From Phoenix dactylifera (Eukaryota; Streptophyta; Magnoliopsida; Arecales; Arecaceae): a DNA stretch of 64,000 nucleotides. The DNA lies in assembly GCF_009389715.1 (NCBI RefSeq), contig NC_052397.1:14828129-14892128 (forward strand), written 5' to 3'. Shown piece by piece: positions 25,231 to 36,834 of the stretch; positions within the stretch are counted from its first letter, which is position 1, and each line of letters opens with the position of its first letter. The position numbers and the translations under genes are program-made. The notes under the pieces are model-generated. The model was not told the DNA's origin, made no database searches, and saw only the letters and a list, made by a program, of their open reading frames with translations.

Positions 25231-27047
25231 GAAGGAGGGTCAGGCTAGGATCAGATCAAAGTAAAAGTGAAATAGTAAAAAAGATTTGCATCAAAATGAA
25301 AAATGAGAAGAAATTAAATTAGACAAGAAATATGAAAAATACTAAACATGCTTTCATTTCACCTTTTTTTTTACAACTATGTTTTCTTATTATTTTAAAT
25401 TATTAATTGGATAACTTTCCCAAATACTCAGGATAGAACTTAACTAGTCTATAGCCTATATCATATTATTTCCATTATTATAGGGACCTAGGGCTAGGTT
25501 TTAAGGCTGTGTCATCAATGATGATCCATTATGTCTGAGAACCAAGCTTAATTTCTATCCATTAAAAATGAAGTTGGTCTTGGATAATGAAAATCCAAGC
25601 TAATTGATTTTTTGAAGAAAAAAACTCATATACAGGCCCATTTATTTTTTATGGATTGGATAGAATTAGTACTTCTAATCTAAAATAGTAAAACGAAAGA
25701 GTATAGTTTCATTTGATCTATTTTTATCCGAAGTATCTAGATATGTAAAAATATTTATATATTTATGTATCCATACATTTATACAAATGTAAAATACCTA
25801 CTATTTTTGCTTCATGCGATTCTATATTCAACTATCTCATAATCATGGAAGATAAACCTTTTAGAGGATTGTATAGAATGCAACAAAAATGTATACGATA
25901 CTTAGATATAGATTTCTTTTCGAGGCTACCTTGAAGGAGAGAGTCGAATCATGCAGGACTTCCATATTATGTACAATAGACAATGAAGATGAAATGTTTT
26001 AAAACTTTAATTTTGTATACAGTGCTTATTCAAGCTAATCTTTCTCGTATGTGTTTTATTTTTATATTTTTGTTAGGCTTTAACTGACCTGTTTTATTTT
26101 TATAATTTTGTTAGCCATGGTCAGAAGAGACAATTTTTAACTTGTAAGGTGGGGGCAAACGTAAGATTTCCAATGTCATAACAATGATATTCACAAGCTA
26201 CTACTGCATAAGAATATACATATATACCTCTATAAAGAAATTAAATCATATAATATTCTAGATGATTATATGCATTGCTAGATTAGCAAGAATTCCATTT
26301 ACATAATCAAAACTTGAATTCGTGCACATCAATAGGTAATCTATTCATCTTTAGATTCGTATACGACCTTCTTTTTCTTGTGAATTATATAGAGATTAAC
26401 CTAAAATTATTAATCTTTGAGGTACTTGAGTTGTTATTTTGAGCACACAATACTAATCTTTTTCTTCTTTTGGTATGATACATGTCTGCACATAAGATCA
26501 TTGGTCTGAGCCTCTGAGGTCATAATGTTCCAATACAACGAATGGCAAGATAGTTGTTCTTTTCTTTCTTGCTCTTATTTTTTGCATCTGTAATTTTTCC
26601 CCTTTTTCCATTTCCCTCTTTTTCTTTTAGATGTGCATCAGCGCAATCATACTTGCGAGTTGTAAGTCATAAGAGGATTTTAAGCAAATAAACTTACAAG
26701 AACATTGTAAGCAACAACTACTGATTAAAAGAAAAAGCCCTTCTGAAATAGCCTGAACCAACAAAGCATAGAGAAGAGTAATAGATACTGCTCTATTCTT
26801 AAATGCAGCAGAAGGCACCATACAATGGATAGTAAGACCCAAAGTGGCAGAGGAAACATAGAGATGACCCTGCCATGCCTAACTAAAATTTGGAAACAAC
26901 AGACCATCAAGGAAACACCAAATCTTAAACAAAAGGAACAACAATTGTAAAGAATCTTCGATCCAAGCTTGCGAGCCTAAAAATGACGAGCCCTCGACAT
27001 TCCAACTGATCTCCTCTCTCTCCCTCCCCTTCTAAGAGGGCTACCAT
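25231..27047. other. Intergenic, including probable 3' UTR of UGD
   Basis: AT-rich intergenic DNA. The last few hundred bases before 27048 should be the 3' untranslated region of the UGD gene (minus strand). The overlapping open frames at 26627-26910 look like chance frames in it. Confidence 0.45.
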
Positions 27048-28490
27048 TTAGGCCACAGCAGGCATGTCCTTAAGCCAATGATCCAGTGGCTTCCCAATTG
27101 AGTAAACAATGAAGCCAATTTCCCGAAGCTTCTCTGGATCCACCACATTGCGCCCATCAAATACAAATGCCGGCTTCTGCATGCTCTCATAGATTTTCTT
27201 ATAGTCGAGCGACTTGAATTCGTCCCATTCGGTCAGAATGCAGACCCCATGAGCCCCCTTTGTGGCCTCATATGCATCCCAGGTCACAGTCACCTGCTTC
27301 ACCGCCGTCGGGCTCATCGGCTGGAGGTGGATTGGGTGGTCCCAGTCGAACTTGTTCATTGCGAGGTCACGCTGGATCTGGTCCTCCGTCACCTGTGGGT
27401 CATAGATGCTGATCTTGGCCTTGTCACCTAAGAGGCCCTTGCAGACATCAATTGCTGGAGTCTCCCTCGTGTCTCCGGTATCCTTCTTGAATGCAAAACC
27501 AAGCACAGCAATTTTCTTGCCGGCGACGGTGTTGAACATGGAAGACACCACGCGATTCACAAACCGGCTCTTCTGGTAGTCATTGATCTTGATGACCTGC
27601 TTCCAGTAGTTGGCCACCTCAGGAAGACCATTGCAGTCACAAATGTAGACTAGATTAAGGATATCCTTTTGGAAGCAGGAACCTCCAAAACCAACACTGG
27701 CATTTAGGAACTTGGGTCCAATTCTCGTATCCTTCCCCACCGCATAGGCCACCTCAGCCACATTGGCCCCAGTGGCCTCGCAAAGTGCTGAGATGGCATT
27801 CACAGATGAGATCCTCTGAGCCAAGAAGGCATTGGCCGCAAGCTTTGATAGCTCTGCAGACCACAGATTGGTCGTTAGAATCCGATCCTCAGGCACCCAG
27901 TTGGCATAGACATCCTTCAATGCTTGAACAGCCTTTTGGCCTGCTGGTGTCTCCCGACCACCGATGAGCACTCGATCAGGTTTAAATAGATCTTGGATAG
28001 CTGTGCCCTCTGCGAGGAATTCTGGGTTTGAGAGGATCTGAAAGTTGATGCCTCTGCTATTGTGGGTTAAGATCTTCTCGATGGCCTCGGCGGTTTTGAC
28101 AGGGACTGTGGACTTCTCAACCACGATCTTGTCGGACTTGGCAACGCCGGCAATCATGCGGGCTGCACTCTCCCAGTAGGTGAGATCGGCGGCCTTGCCT
28201 GCACCAAGGCCACGGGCTTTGGTTGGTGTGTTCACAGAAACGAATATGATGTCAGCCTCGGAGACATGCTTTTCAATGTCAGTACTGAAGAAGAGGTTCC
28301 TCCCTCGGCACTGCTTGACCACATCATCGAGGCCAGGCTCATAGATTGGGAGCTGATCGCTATTCCATGCTGAGATGCGGGCAACGGAGATGTCAACAAC
28401 AACCACTTCAATGGATGGGCACTTAAGAGCAATGACAGCCATGGTTGGGCCACCAACATAGCCGGCTCCAAGGCAGCAGATCTTCACCAT
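27048..28490 (-). CDS. UGD: UDP-glucose 6-dehydrogenase, 480 residues, uninterrupted coding region
   Basis: It oxidises UDP-glucose to UDP-glucuronate with two NAD+, in the cytosol, feeding pectin and hemicellulose precursors. The frame from 28490 to the stop at 27048 encodes 480 residues, the usual plant length. The N-terminal Rossmann fold shows GAGYVGGPT (residues 8-16). The NTP motif follows at about 87-90, and [11 protein letters not shown] at 125-135. The substrate region has [11 protein letters not shown] (155-165), and the dimer helix [16 protein letters not shown] begins at 220. The active-site segment [10 protein letters not shown] puts the catalytic cysteine at 272. The C-terminal UDP-binding domain has [13 protein letters not shown]. 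There is no damage. Plant UGD genes typically have an intronless coding part and a leader intron, as found here. Expression is probably driven from the leader at about 30000. Confidence 0.98.
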   Translation of the reverse strand: MVKICCLGAGYVGGPTMAVIALKCPSIEVVVVDISVARISAWNSDQLPIYEPGLDDVVKQCRGRNLFFSTDIEKHVSEADIIFVSVNTPTKARGLGAGKAADLTYWESAARMIAGVAKSDKIVVEKSTVPVKTAEAIEKILTHNSRGINFQILSNPEFLAEGTAIQDLFKPDRVLIGGRETPAGQKAVQALKDVYANWVPEDRILTTNLWSAELSKLAANAFLAQRISSVNAISALCEATGANVAEVAYAVGKDTRIGPKFLNASVGFGGSCFQKDILNLVYICDCNGLPEVANYWKQVIKINDYQKSRFVNRVVSSMFNTVAGKKIAVLGFAFKKDTGDTRETPAIDVCKGLLGDKAKISIYDPQVTEDQIQRDLAMNKFDWDHPIHLQPMSPTAVKQVTVTWDAYEATKGAHGVCILTEWDEFKSLDYKKIYESMQKPAFVFDGRNVVDPEKLREIGFIVYSIGKPLDHWLKDMPAVA

Positions 28491-30010
28491 CTTTGAGTTA
28501 TCAATAGCCTGAATTAGTTAAAAACAGCAAAGAAGAAAGAAAGATACAAATATTGTTAGATCAAGAACTCATTCGTAATGTGACAGTGGAGAACACAATA
28601 AAATCAGCATAACATGAATTAAGGCAATGCTAAAGATCTTACATTTTTTTTTCATCTCAAAACATCCAAGTACAAAATATTGGAGGATGAAGTAAGTTGC
28701 TGAAAATTTCATTTTTTGGAATGCATATGGGAGCCAAAAAATCTAAAATTTCATAATTATAATCATTGAAAACTTAAATATTTTGATCTACTATAAACTC
28801 TTGAAGGACACAGGAAAAGAATCAGAGTTAAAGTTCTTGCGCATAGATAGAACTTTACTCTTGGATCAGAGGAGAAAGATCTTACAAGCTTTTCATAATC
28901 ATTGTGAAACAACAGAAAATTCAGAGAGAGAGAGAGAGAACAATGGACAAGGAACAGAGATAAAGTTCTAATACATCAACAGAAAGAAGTTTACCCTTAT
29001 AGCTCAGCGAAAGATCTACCAAGTGCCCAATTTCAGAACGTTATTTGTATTCAATCACACAACATTTCTCTATCAATCAAAGCCAAAGAATCATGATTAA
29101 TCATGATTTAAAACTGCAATTATATAAGATATAAGAAGATTTGGTCCCAAGGCCTGTTGCTGTTTGCTTCCTTGCTGATGTTTCTATTCTTGTTTCATTA
29201 TTCATCTCAGATCATCATCGTCATCAAAACAAAGAAAAAACAAGAAGAAAACAGTTAAAGATCTAGGATCCATCAGACAAATCAACAAATAGGTTGGAGG
29301 CAAGAATATATATTTCTGTGAAAATTTAGAACTTTATTTATACCAAGTGGTCGAAATCTAAGTAAATCCAGTTATCAGATAAGCATTCTCGATACATTGA
29401 TTCATTCGTGAATCGTCTCTCATTCTAACAAATATTTCAGCAAATTGAGAATAACAGCATCGACGACCCCTGTCGGTGAAGAAGCAATTTCTACCATCAT
29501 CACAACTTTAAACTAGGCTATACCCATCAGATCTAAAATTTTGATAAAACCTACAGATCTGCCCAACTCCTAATCCAATACGTTAAAACAAGATAAGAAC
29601 ATAAAGCAGCAAACAACAAGCAAGGAGAAAACGAATTCAGCCGGTCGAAAGCCAACAAGGTCATTGATTCAATAGATCAACAAAAAAGACCAAAAAAAAA
29701 TCACATTTTTGGCCGTGGGGGCACCAAAATACTACATATCAACAGGGAAATCTCCAATGATATCAAACCCAAGAGCCAAGATACGACTGCAACGCAGATT
29801 TAATAGCAAAAATACCGCTAGCTAAAAAGCAAAAAAAAATCACAACTTTTTGAGAGAAATCAAATCAAAATCGTAACTTTAGACTTTTCCTATAATAAAA
29901 ATCAGAACTTTAGATCAGGTCAGAAACTTACGTTATGAACTGCTCCCAAGAGGAACCAAACACACAGAGGAGACCGAGAGAGAGAGAGAGAGAGGAATTC
30001 CCTGTGGAGT
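28491..30010 (-). promoter_or_regulatory. UGD leader with a 1423-bp 5' UTR intron
   Basis: On the minus strand an untranslated exon ends at 29932 (CATAAC) before a GTAAGT donor. The intron runs 29931-28509 and ends in TTCAG, and 18 untranslated bases then precede the ATG. The leader exon contains a GA/CT run at about 29977-29992. Leader introns often raise expression in plant housekeeping genes; that role here is inference. Exact transcript ends are unknown. Confidence 0.7.
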
Positions 30011-30038
30011 GTGGAAGAGAGGAGGTGAGATGCACCTT

Positions 30039-30046
30039 CTTAAATA
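30039..30046 (-). promoter_or_regulatory. Candidate TATA box of UGD
   Basis: TATTTAAG on the minus strand, about 50 bp upstream of the GA/CT-rich leader and about 110 bp before the leader donor. It is placed well for a plant core promoter. Confidence 0.5.
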
Positions 30047-30239
30047 CTATTAAAGGGAGAGACAGCCATGTGAGGACTCCAGACCTCCTCTATTAACGAA
30101 CCAACCGTACAAAACAAATAAAAAAAAAGGCAACATGATATTTTTTTTTTATATAGAAAAAGGTGGACAATGTGTGTTTATTTCCATCCATTCCCAAATT
30201 CACAGAAAAAAAAAAGAAAAATAAAGCTTATCCCTTTTC

Positions 30240-30495
30240 TTTTTTTTTTTCTTGACCGGATGGATCATACCTGACTGAGTATGAGTACACCCAATAAAAT
30301 CAAAAAACAAAATACTTCGGAATGCCAGGAGCAACTTTCCATCACCGACCTTCAAGGTACTGCCGGAGTGACTGACTACAAAAGCAGCCACCCAGTCCGC
30401 AGCCTCATTAGCTTCACAGAATACATGTTTGGCTTGAAAGATCCTCCATCCTCCACCATTACCCAGATATCTCAAAGCAACAGGTGGATACAACC
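30240..30495 (-). mobile_element. 5'-truncated LINE: RNase H-like C-terminal fragment with A-rich tail
   Basis: The minus-strand frame contains KHVFCEANEAADWVAAF, the hallmark of the RNase H-like (RVT_3) domain at the end of plant L1-type LINE polyproteins, followed by the usual LLLAFRSILFFDFIGC tail. On that strand an A-rich tract follows directly (T-rich on the plus strand at 30238-30254), as expected of a 3' poly(A) end. Only about 250 bp remain, so it is a dead-on-arrival insertion. Target duplications were not found. Confidence 0.75.
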
Positions 30496-30939
30496 ATTAT
30501 CCTTAGAAATAGTTGCATTAAAATGGCTTTTTCTAAAACTTTCCCATTCAATTTATATATGATTTTATTTATTAGTAGATGTCAGCTAAAATGTCTAGAA
30601 ATTAGAGATGCAGAAATTTGTTATGTTGCTCAGGGCTGTAATATCCAACCCCTTCTGCTAGCGGCATTCCATTGGCATTTTGGAGCTGAGATCTTCCTTA
30701 GTTTAAGGCCAAACTAGAGAGGGTGGGTTTATCTGTATATAGTGCAAGAGATAAGATTATGTAGGAGGATATGAAATAATATAGTGCTATATATACACAC
30801 ACACACTATTGTGGATGAACTGTCCCTCCCACTTCAACAATTAACTAAAAAAGATACGTAGTGAACATTTTTTCTAGTAAATCTTAGAGTGTTGCTTTAG
30901 GGCAGCACTCAACTCCTCATTCAATATTATGCAGGTCTT
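30496..30939. other. Intergenic, nothing identified
   Basis: AT-rich DNA with a short TA/CA microsatellite near 30788-30806. The open frames at 30281-30717 (plus) are partly the reverse of the LINE fragment and are not credible. Confidence 0.4.
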
Positions 30940-31137
30940 GACCAAGATCCTCTGTGGTGCACGATTTGCACCGTAGAGTACTTTGGAGCATTCAATGGTC
31001 AACATTAGGAGATAGACAGCCATCAACAATGATGTACCATGTGTAACATGTGAGGTTGTTTTGTTTGATCGTCATCCATCTTTCGATGACGATCAGCACT
31101 CTATGATGCAAACCATGCACCATAGAGGATTCGGGTC
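30940..31137. mobile_element. MITE-like palindromic element, about 198 bp
   Basis: The left end at 30940-30982 (GACCAAGATCCTCTGTGGTG onward) is the imperfect reverse complement of the right end at 31095-31137. The two ends match at about 80 percent over roughly 40 bp. The interior has no coding potential. A target duplication is not clear, so the superfamily is left open. Confidence 0.65.
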
Positions 31138-31370
31138 GTCGTGCTAGTTGGGGATTAGTGCAAATATGGAAATCATGTAGGCGACATGCAGGTCACGTAT
31201 ACCTGTCATCACTTACGAAGGCTAGAAAAGAAATAAGATTGGAAGTTTTCCTTTCATCTTATGGCAAATATAAGTTCAATAACTAAAACATTTCATTGTT
31301 AGAGGTGCTATAAGCTTCGATCTTAATTAAGATTATGTTCTTATACTTTTTTTTCGAAGAATACTTCCTA

Positions 31371-31685
31371 GGGGTTATTTAGAATTTCTACAGAATTAGG
31401 CCGAAAATTATGTAAAATTATGAATTGAGCCAATATAATCAGCAAAATTATAGGCTACATGAAAGACTAGACAAAATATTCATAAATAGCTTTAGAGTGG
31501 ATCAGCCCAAATCCCATAGGGAGAAAAGAAAATACTTCATTTTCTTTGTCTCCCTATGGAATTCGGACCATTGCAAAGCTATTTTTGGATGTTTTATAAA
31601 TATAAGCCTGACCTAGTAAGTAGCCGTGATCTGCTGATTATGCTAGCGCAATTCATAAATCTTACAGAAAAATCAAAATAAGCTC
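31371..31685. mobile_element. MITE-like element with terminal and internal inverted repeats, about 315 bp
   Basis: The ends GGGGTTATTT and AAATAAGCTC are inverted repeats that continue inward for about 30 bp (TTTCTACAGAA against TTTTTCTGTAA). A second, tighter hairpin lies near the middle (about 31480-31595): the arm containing CCCATAGGGAGA faces TCTCCCTATGG around a short loop. The flanking bases are CTA and TTA, weakly consistent with a 3-bp TWA-type target duplication of PIF/Harbinger elements. Confidence 0.65.
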
Positions 31686-32534
31686 TTAAGAGAATAATAT
31701 ATCCGACACACAACCACAAAAACCTAAGTTTTTAAACTTAGAACAAAAAGACTGAAATTTTAGAATAAAGTTACCAGAAAGATCCATGCATAAACAGAAG
31801 AAACTTCTGACAGTAGCAAGGAAAAAAAAAGAGCAAAAATATCACAATGTCGCAAAAATGTCCATGCTCCAGCAAAAAGAATGCCAAAAGAAAAAAAAAT
31901 TTAATTGTTTAACCATGCAAATTAGAAATAAGCTCAAAAAGATATTAGAGCTGTAAAATTCAACCATTTTTCAGAAAAATAATAAAAAACTTTCAAACGA
32001 ACAGGTCAAAGTCAACGGATCTTTTAACAAAATCCATATTAAAGTTTCTTTTTCTATTAAAAGATTAAAGGCGAAAAATCGTATGGGTTACGCTAAAACA
32101 ATCATTGATGTTATACCGTTTCCGGTAAAAGAAAGCGACTGACAAATCGAGTGAAAAAATTTGGAGTGAGGTGGAAGCGAGCAAAGAATCTACAACTTTT
32201 TTTCTTTTTTTGACAAAAATGATTTCTATAGAAAAGAAGCTTGAGGCATTTGGGTCGGTGAAATGCCACAAAATGGGCTCAGAAAAGGCGATGGTTTTGA
32301 TGGAAACGTAAAGCACACTGCATCAGAGATTGCAGTTAGGATTGGAATAAATAAAAGAAGGGAAGAAAGAAGAGAGGAGAGGAGGATGTTATTTTAACTC
32401 CTTTTTTTTCTTGTTGGTTGGGCCTTTTAGAGGAAAAGGTGGTGGCTCTTTGAGAGGTCTTCACTTTGAAAGGTGGAAGAAAGGGCTTTCACCACTCCCT
32501 ATCCTTTGTTTTCAGTCCTAAGTAGATAAACGGA
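31686..32534. other. Intergenic, nothing identified
   Basis: AT-rich with a purine-rich stretch at 32347-32390 (plus). The minus-strand open frame at 32065-32316 is not protein-like. Confidence 0.35.
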
Positions 32535-33042
32535 TGTTGGTGCATTTTAATATTAAATTTTAATATTTATATTATTTATGAGGTTTACGTATGTCTTGGT
32601 TCATGAATGGGAATGATTTATGAGCTACTTTGAAAAATTGTATTTGGTGGGAGAGTTATATTTAGAATTTTTAAGTGCATATATATTTTTATTGCCATCA
32701 TAAATTCAAAGTTCCAAATTTTCTATATAAACCTTTCTCTCCCTTCACTCCAAAACACACAATATCACTTCATTTTACTCATAAAAATACTTTGAGAGAG
32801 TTCTTAGCAAAGAAGGGTGTTTTTTTGGTGGAGTTTTGGTCTTGACTACTTGTGCAGAGTTGGTCCTTACTGTATGACGATTGTCGGGCTGTTGTATCTT
32901 GGAGAAAACAAGTCATAGTGTTTTCTGCTACACCAAGTTTTAGGCTTTGCCAACCGCAGAGGGCTTGAATCTTTCTAAAGAGAGTAAAATTTCTATGCCT
33001 CAGTCCGATTAGTTTCGCCCTTTTATTGTATTTTCCCCAACA
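32535..33042 (+). mobile_element. Solo LTR, Copia-like, fossil
   Basis: It begins TGTTGG and ends CCAACA, perfect terminal inverted repeats of an LTR, 508 bp apart. A TATATAAACC promoter-like box sits at about 32724. No primer-binding site follows and no internal region is present, so it is a solo LTR left by recombination. The flanking 5-mers ACGGA and ATGAA only partly agree, suggesting considerable age. Family assignment rests on length and ends alone. Confidence 0.65.
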
Positions 33043-34644
33043 ATGAAAATATGGACAGTTACTTATCAAAAAAGAAAATCAAAATGAAACCTTATATTTA
33101 TAGCATCACCCTCTTGTTTTGGCAACGCACACCTTCCCCCCTTATTCTTATGAAAAGTGAAGGGTAAATTAAAAAACAATCAAAAAGTACAGCATGGATT
33201 TTCTTTTTATATTTAGCAATCATAATATTAGAGAAAATCCAGAATATCTGACTGTGTTTGACTTGCAAATGAGTGCAAGAGGTAAGGATGCAGTTAATTT
33301 TGCTGAGGTAGAATCTGATGGGGCTTGATAAATAGAAAAATATCATAACTTAAGCCTTTCTATGGAGTTGGTAATTTTCATGTCCAATGAATAATTTTCT
33401 TTTTTCTTTCTTCAGATTCAATAAATAATTTTCTAATACAGCTACTTTTGTGTATAATAATGAGCTCATATACAGTTTCTTTCAGTTCTACAGTTCGAAA
33501 AGAGTAACCAAATAGATCCATTTAGGTGTAGCATATGTCTATCGTTCAAAAGACAATGTTTAAAGATAAAAATTCAAGATTACCTTATTTACAGAATAAT
33601 TAGATTGCATATAAATTACTTTAGTGACTCCATATGATTCTTTTTGCCAAACCCATAAAGAATTGTAAGCTCGCTCGATACTCTGCATCTATGTATGCTT
33701 GTATATTTAGCATTTCTTACTGATCAATTAATTTTTTATTTAGTAAGTCAAAAGCAAAAACATAACCATTTTCCTTAAATGTTAGTATCAAAAAAAATTA
33801 TATACAAAAAACATCACTTTAGTATTCAATTTGACGAGAAGTAGGGATCAATATTAATTATTTTGGAATCAAAAAAAAAAAAAAAAAACTACTTCTCAAG
33901 CTAGACCCCTTCAAGTTTTAGCCAATAGGTCATAATTTTAAGAATATATCATTCAAGACTCGAATCCAAAAATTCCATTTGTTAAGCCAAGTATGACCAC
34001 TGAGATAACCTTCAATCCCCATTGCTCCATTTATTCAGTGCTCTCAAGTGTCAATGGCAGTTGTATCACATTGTACATGATCTAGCCAGCAGATATATAG
34101 AAAAGAGAAGTGCAAATATGGATCCTCTTTGAGCAAGTAGAAGGTAAATTTTTCAATCAAGGAAGAGCTGAACTACTGGACTTATAACTATAGTCTATTT
34201 TTTGAGGAAAGACATATTTAAATCTGGGACAATTTGGTCCCATGTATCAATCTCCATGGTCTTGCATTGACTTGGCTAGGCTGTCCTCAGGAAATGCCAC
34301 ATGGAGTAAGCTGCTGCTGAAGACCCGGTACACGCCACCTAAATGGGAGGGAGAGACAAATGGTTGAATATTTCTTAGCTTCATTTAAAACTTGACCACA
34401 GACATAAGATTTGCTTACAGTCTCATGGGGCATAAACTTTTTCAACTCTAGCTCAAAGGCAATAGTTCTTGTTTAACTAAGGAAGAGGTTAATTAAATAT
34501 ATAACTTTAATGCTTTGTGTTCTGATCATTATTATTTTTTTAATACGAAATAGGCTATATATTGGTTTGTTTTGAGATGCTTTATCCCATCTAAGACTTT
34601 GCAAGTATGTCAGTATAAAGAGTGCAAGGTAAGGTAGATTTTAG
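33043..34644. other. Intergenic, nothing identified
   Basis: AT-rich DNA with an A run at 33871-33887. No gene or clear element is seen. Confidence 0.4.
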
Positions 34645-35115
34645 TATTGGACTTACTCCGATTTAAACTCATCTGGATTTGTTTTAGTTGTTTTTAACTT
34701 GATCTGGACTCTGCGTTCAAGATATACCTCCAATATGATGATGGGATATTCTTTATGGTGGTTGCGTTAAAAATAATTTTTACATAAGCGTAATAGAGAT
34801 AATATCCATCTTAATCTCTATAACTACCTCTTATGGGTGAGACATCTTATAAATGGGTACCTTACGGACTTGGTCTCCAACTCATCCAAGAATGCTTGTG
34901 AGGTCCTCCTCATCGAAGTTGGGTTTGGAAAATCAAGGTGCTACTCGTGGGTGATGAAGAGCATATCCAAATTTTCTTCTCATTATTGTAGTCGGGCCGA
35001 TTCCAGAAATCAAGACAGCATCAATGGTTTCATATTTAAGTAAGTTATATTGCCCTATATAGTTTAATATTTAGATCATATTAGGTGGATTATATTTCTA
35101 CCAGTTGAATTACAT
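34645..35115 (+). mobile_element. LTR relic related to the one at 57901-58238, fossil
   Basis: A series of shared segments in the same order links it to the LTR at 57901: an opening TTGGA, TTGTTTTAGTTG, TTCAAGATA, GTGGTGGTT, ATAGAGATAATATCCATCTTAA and AAGTTATATT. It is old and has drifted. No internal coding region is recognisable beside it, so it is probably a solo LTR or a piece of one. Its ends are approximate. Confidence 0.6.
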
Positions 35116-35597
35116 GGTTGCATCATCTAGACTAGGAATAGTGGGGAATGAAGTGATACTTTAGGGAGTTTGTTACATGCAGCCAGGGTAGTATGCTGCT
35201 ATCCTCCCTTAAAATAGATTAGAAGCTTGATAGCATGCAAAGCTTATGTCACAGCTAGGTATGATTCGCCACATCGAAAAGCTGATTCGCAACTTGGAAA
35301 CTTGCACCTGAACATCATAATAACCCCTCTCACCTCTATGTTGTTGTCACAAGAGGTGGGCTCGCAACAGTAGTTCAGATAGCATGATATGTCATTTGGG
35401 TCCCAAGAATGCCACCTGAACTTGAAATACAACTTTAGCTTATGCCATTGTCATTGTCATTAAACTTAACCCAAACCTAATCATCTCACATACCAATAGT
35501 TTTGCACCAATGTCATCATTAAGGTGGTCAATCCCAATCTATCTATCTATCTATCTATATATATTTTAAATACCTTCCTCCACCCAAACAAGCCTTA
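35116..35597. other. Intergenic with (TCTA)n microsatellite
   Basis: A TCTA tetranucleotide run lies at about 35539-35558. Otherwise nothing is recognised. Confidence 0.45.
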
Positions 35598-36050
35598 ATG
35601 AACACAGAACAAACACAAATTTGCATCCTCTCTCCAAATGGAACAACCATCTTCCATTCAAAAAGACTTGCCAAGCACAGAGGAGGCCAAACAACCTCCC
35701 ATAACACCCACCACCTTCCTCCCCTTCCAATCACCAGGCATCCAAGGATCGAACCATTAAGATACTTTATGACAGGCATGAGCTCAGGGCCCAGAGGTGG
35801 CAGCACTTTATATCACTCATATGAACTCAGAGCTGCGGCGAAGCAGTTTCATGAGGCACTACATACAGCCCAAAATTGCTCATCAGTCTACTCTGACCTA
35901 AGATGGCTCGATTATCTGAACACGAAGATGAGCAAGAAGCTGAAGCAGATCACAGGACAGGAACAAGCAAAGGGAACCAACTTTTCTGGCCATGAAGCAA
36001 CAAATTGCAGACAAACTTGCGCCAAGGATTTTGAAAGAAGCTCAAATTAA
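35598..36050 (+). other. Unexplained 150-codon open frame
   Basis: This is the longest open frame in the intergenic DNA here. Residues 60-115 look protein-like (GMSSGPRGGSTLYHSYELRA, then a predicted helical stretch with AKQFHEALHTA). I do not recognise a family, and no splice or promoter context supports it. It could be a gene fragment, a small lineage-specific gene or chance. Confidence 0.25.
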
Positions 36051-36834
36051 TCTTATCTCAGAAGGCAAGCAGCATGAAAACATGCTCCAGGGTTCTTCAT
36101 CTCTGAAGATGACTTTAAATATGTATTTGTCTACTTCTATACCCAAGCAATTTGCCAGTCCAAGGATCTCAAAACTTTTAGTCCTAACAAAATAGCGCAA
36201 TTCAAGAATATCAGTGCGCATAAAGAAAAGACCATAACAATAAGGCCTTCATCTGAATTGTGTACTTTACTCTCCACTGCTTCTACTCCTGCATACTCAT
36301 ACAACTTTTTAACCCTAGAATTACCATGCATGTACCTCAACAAACACATTTATCCAGACACGCCCTTTTGCACAAATTATAAGAAATCAAATATAGAGAA
36401 GCAATGATAATCTCCCAAATTTGGTAATTTGAAAGTCTCTAATATTTGACACAATATCATGCCGAATCCTAAAAACAGAAGGCATTGGAAAGAAGTATGC
36501 ATAGACTTAATCTTTGAGCATGGGAAACCTCTCATCTATTGTCAGCTATTGTTAAAAAAATGGACTCCAGAATGACAGGGATGTATTTAGAACTACAATT
36601 TTCCATTATCTACAGAAAATGTCAAGATATCTACAGAATATCAGCAATGATTTATGATTTTGACATCACAAGGGCCACCAAAATCTGAAAAAAACAACAT
36701 CTGATAAGAAAGATGATCCACTTGACAAAGAGTTGCTACACTTGGATAGGCATCACATATGAAAACATAATTGTCTTGACAGCATCTGGCAGTGCTGCAG
36801 AAGCCAAAAAGCTTTTTCAGATATCTGGCAGACT
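36051..36834. other. Region 3' of the DGK gene
   Basis: It probably includes the 3' untranslated region of the diacylglycerol kinase gene (minus strand). Nothing else is recognised. Confidence 0.45.
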
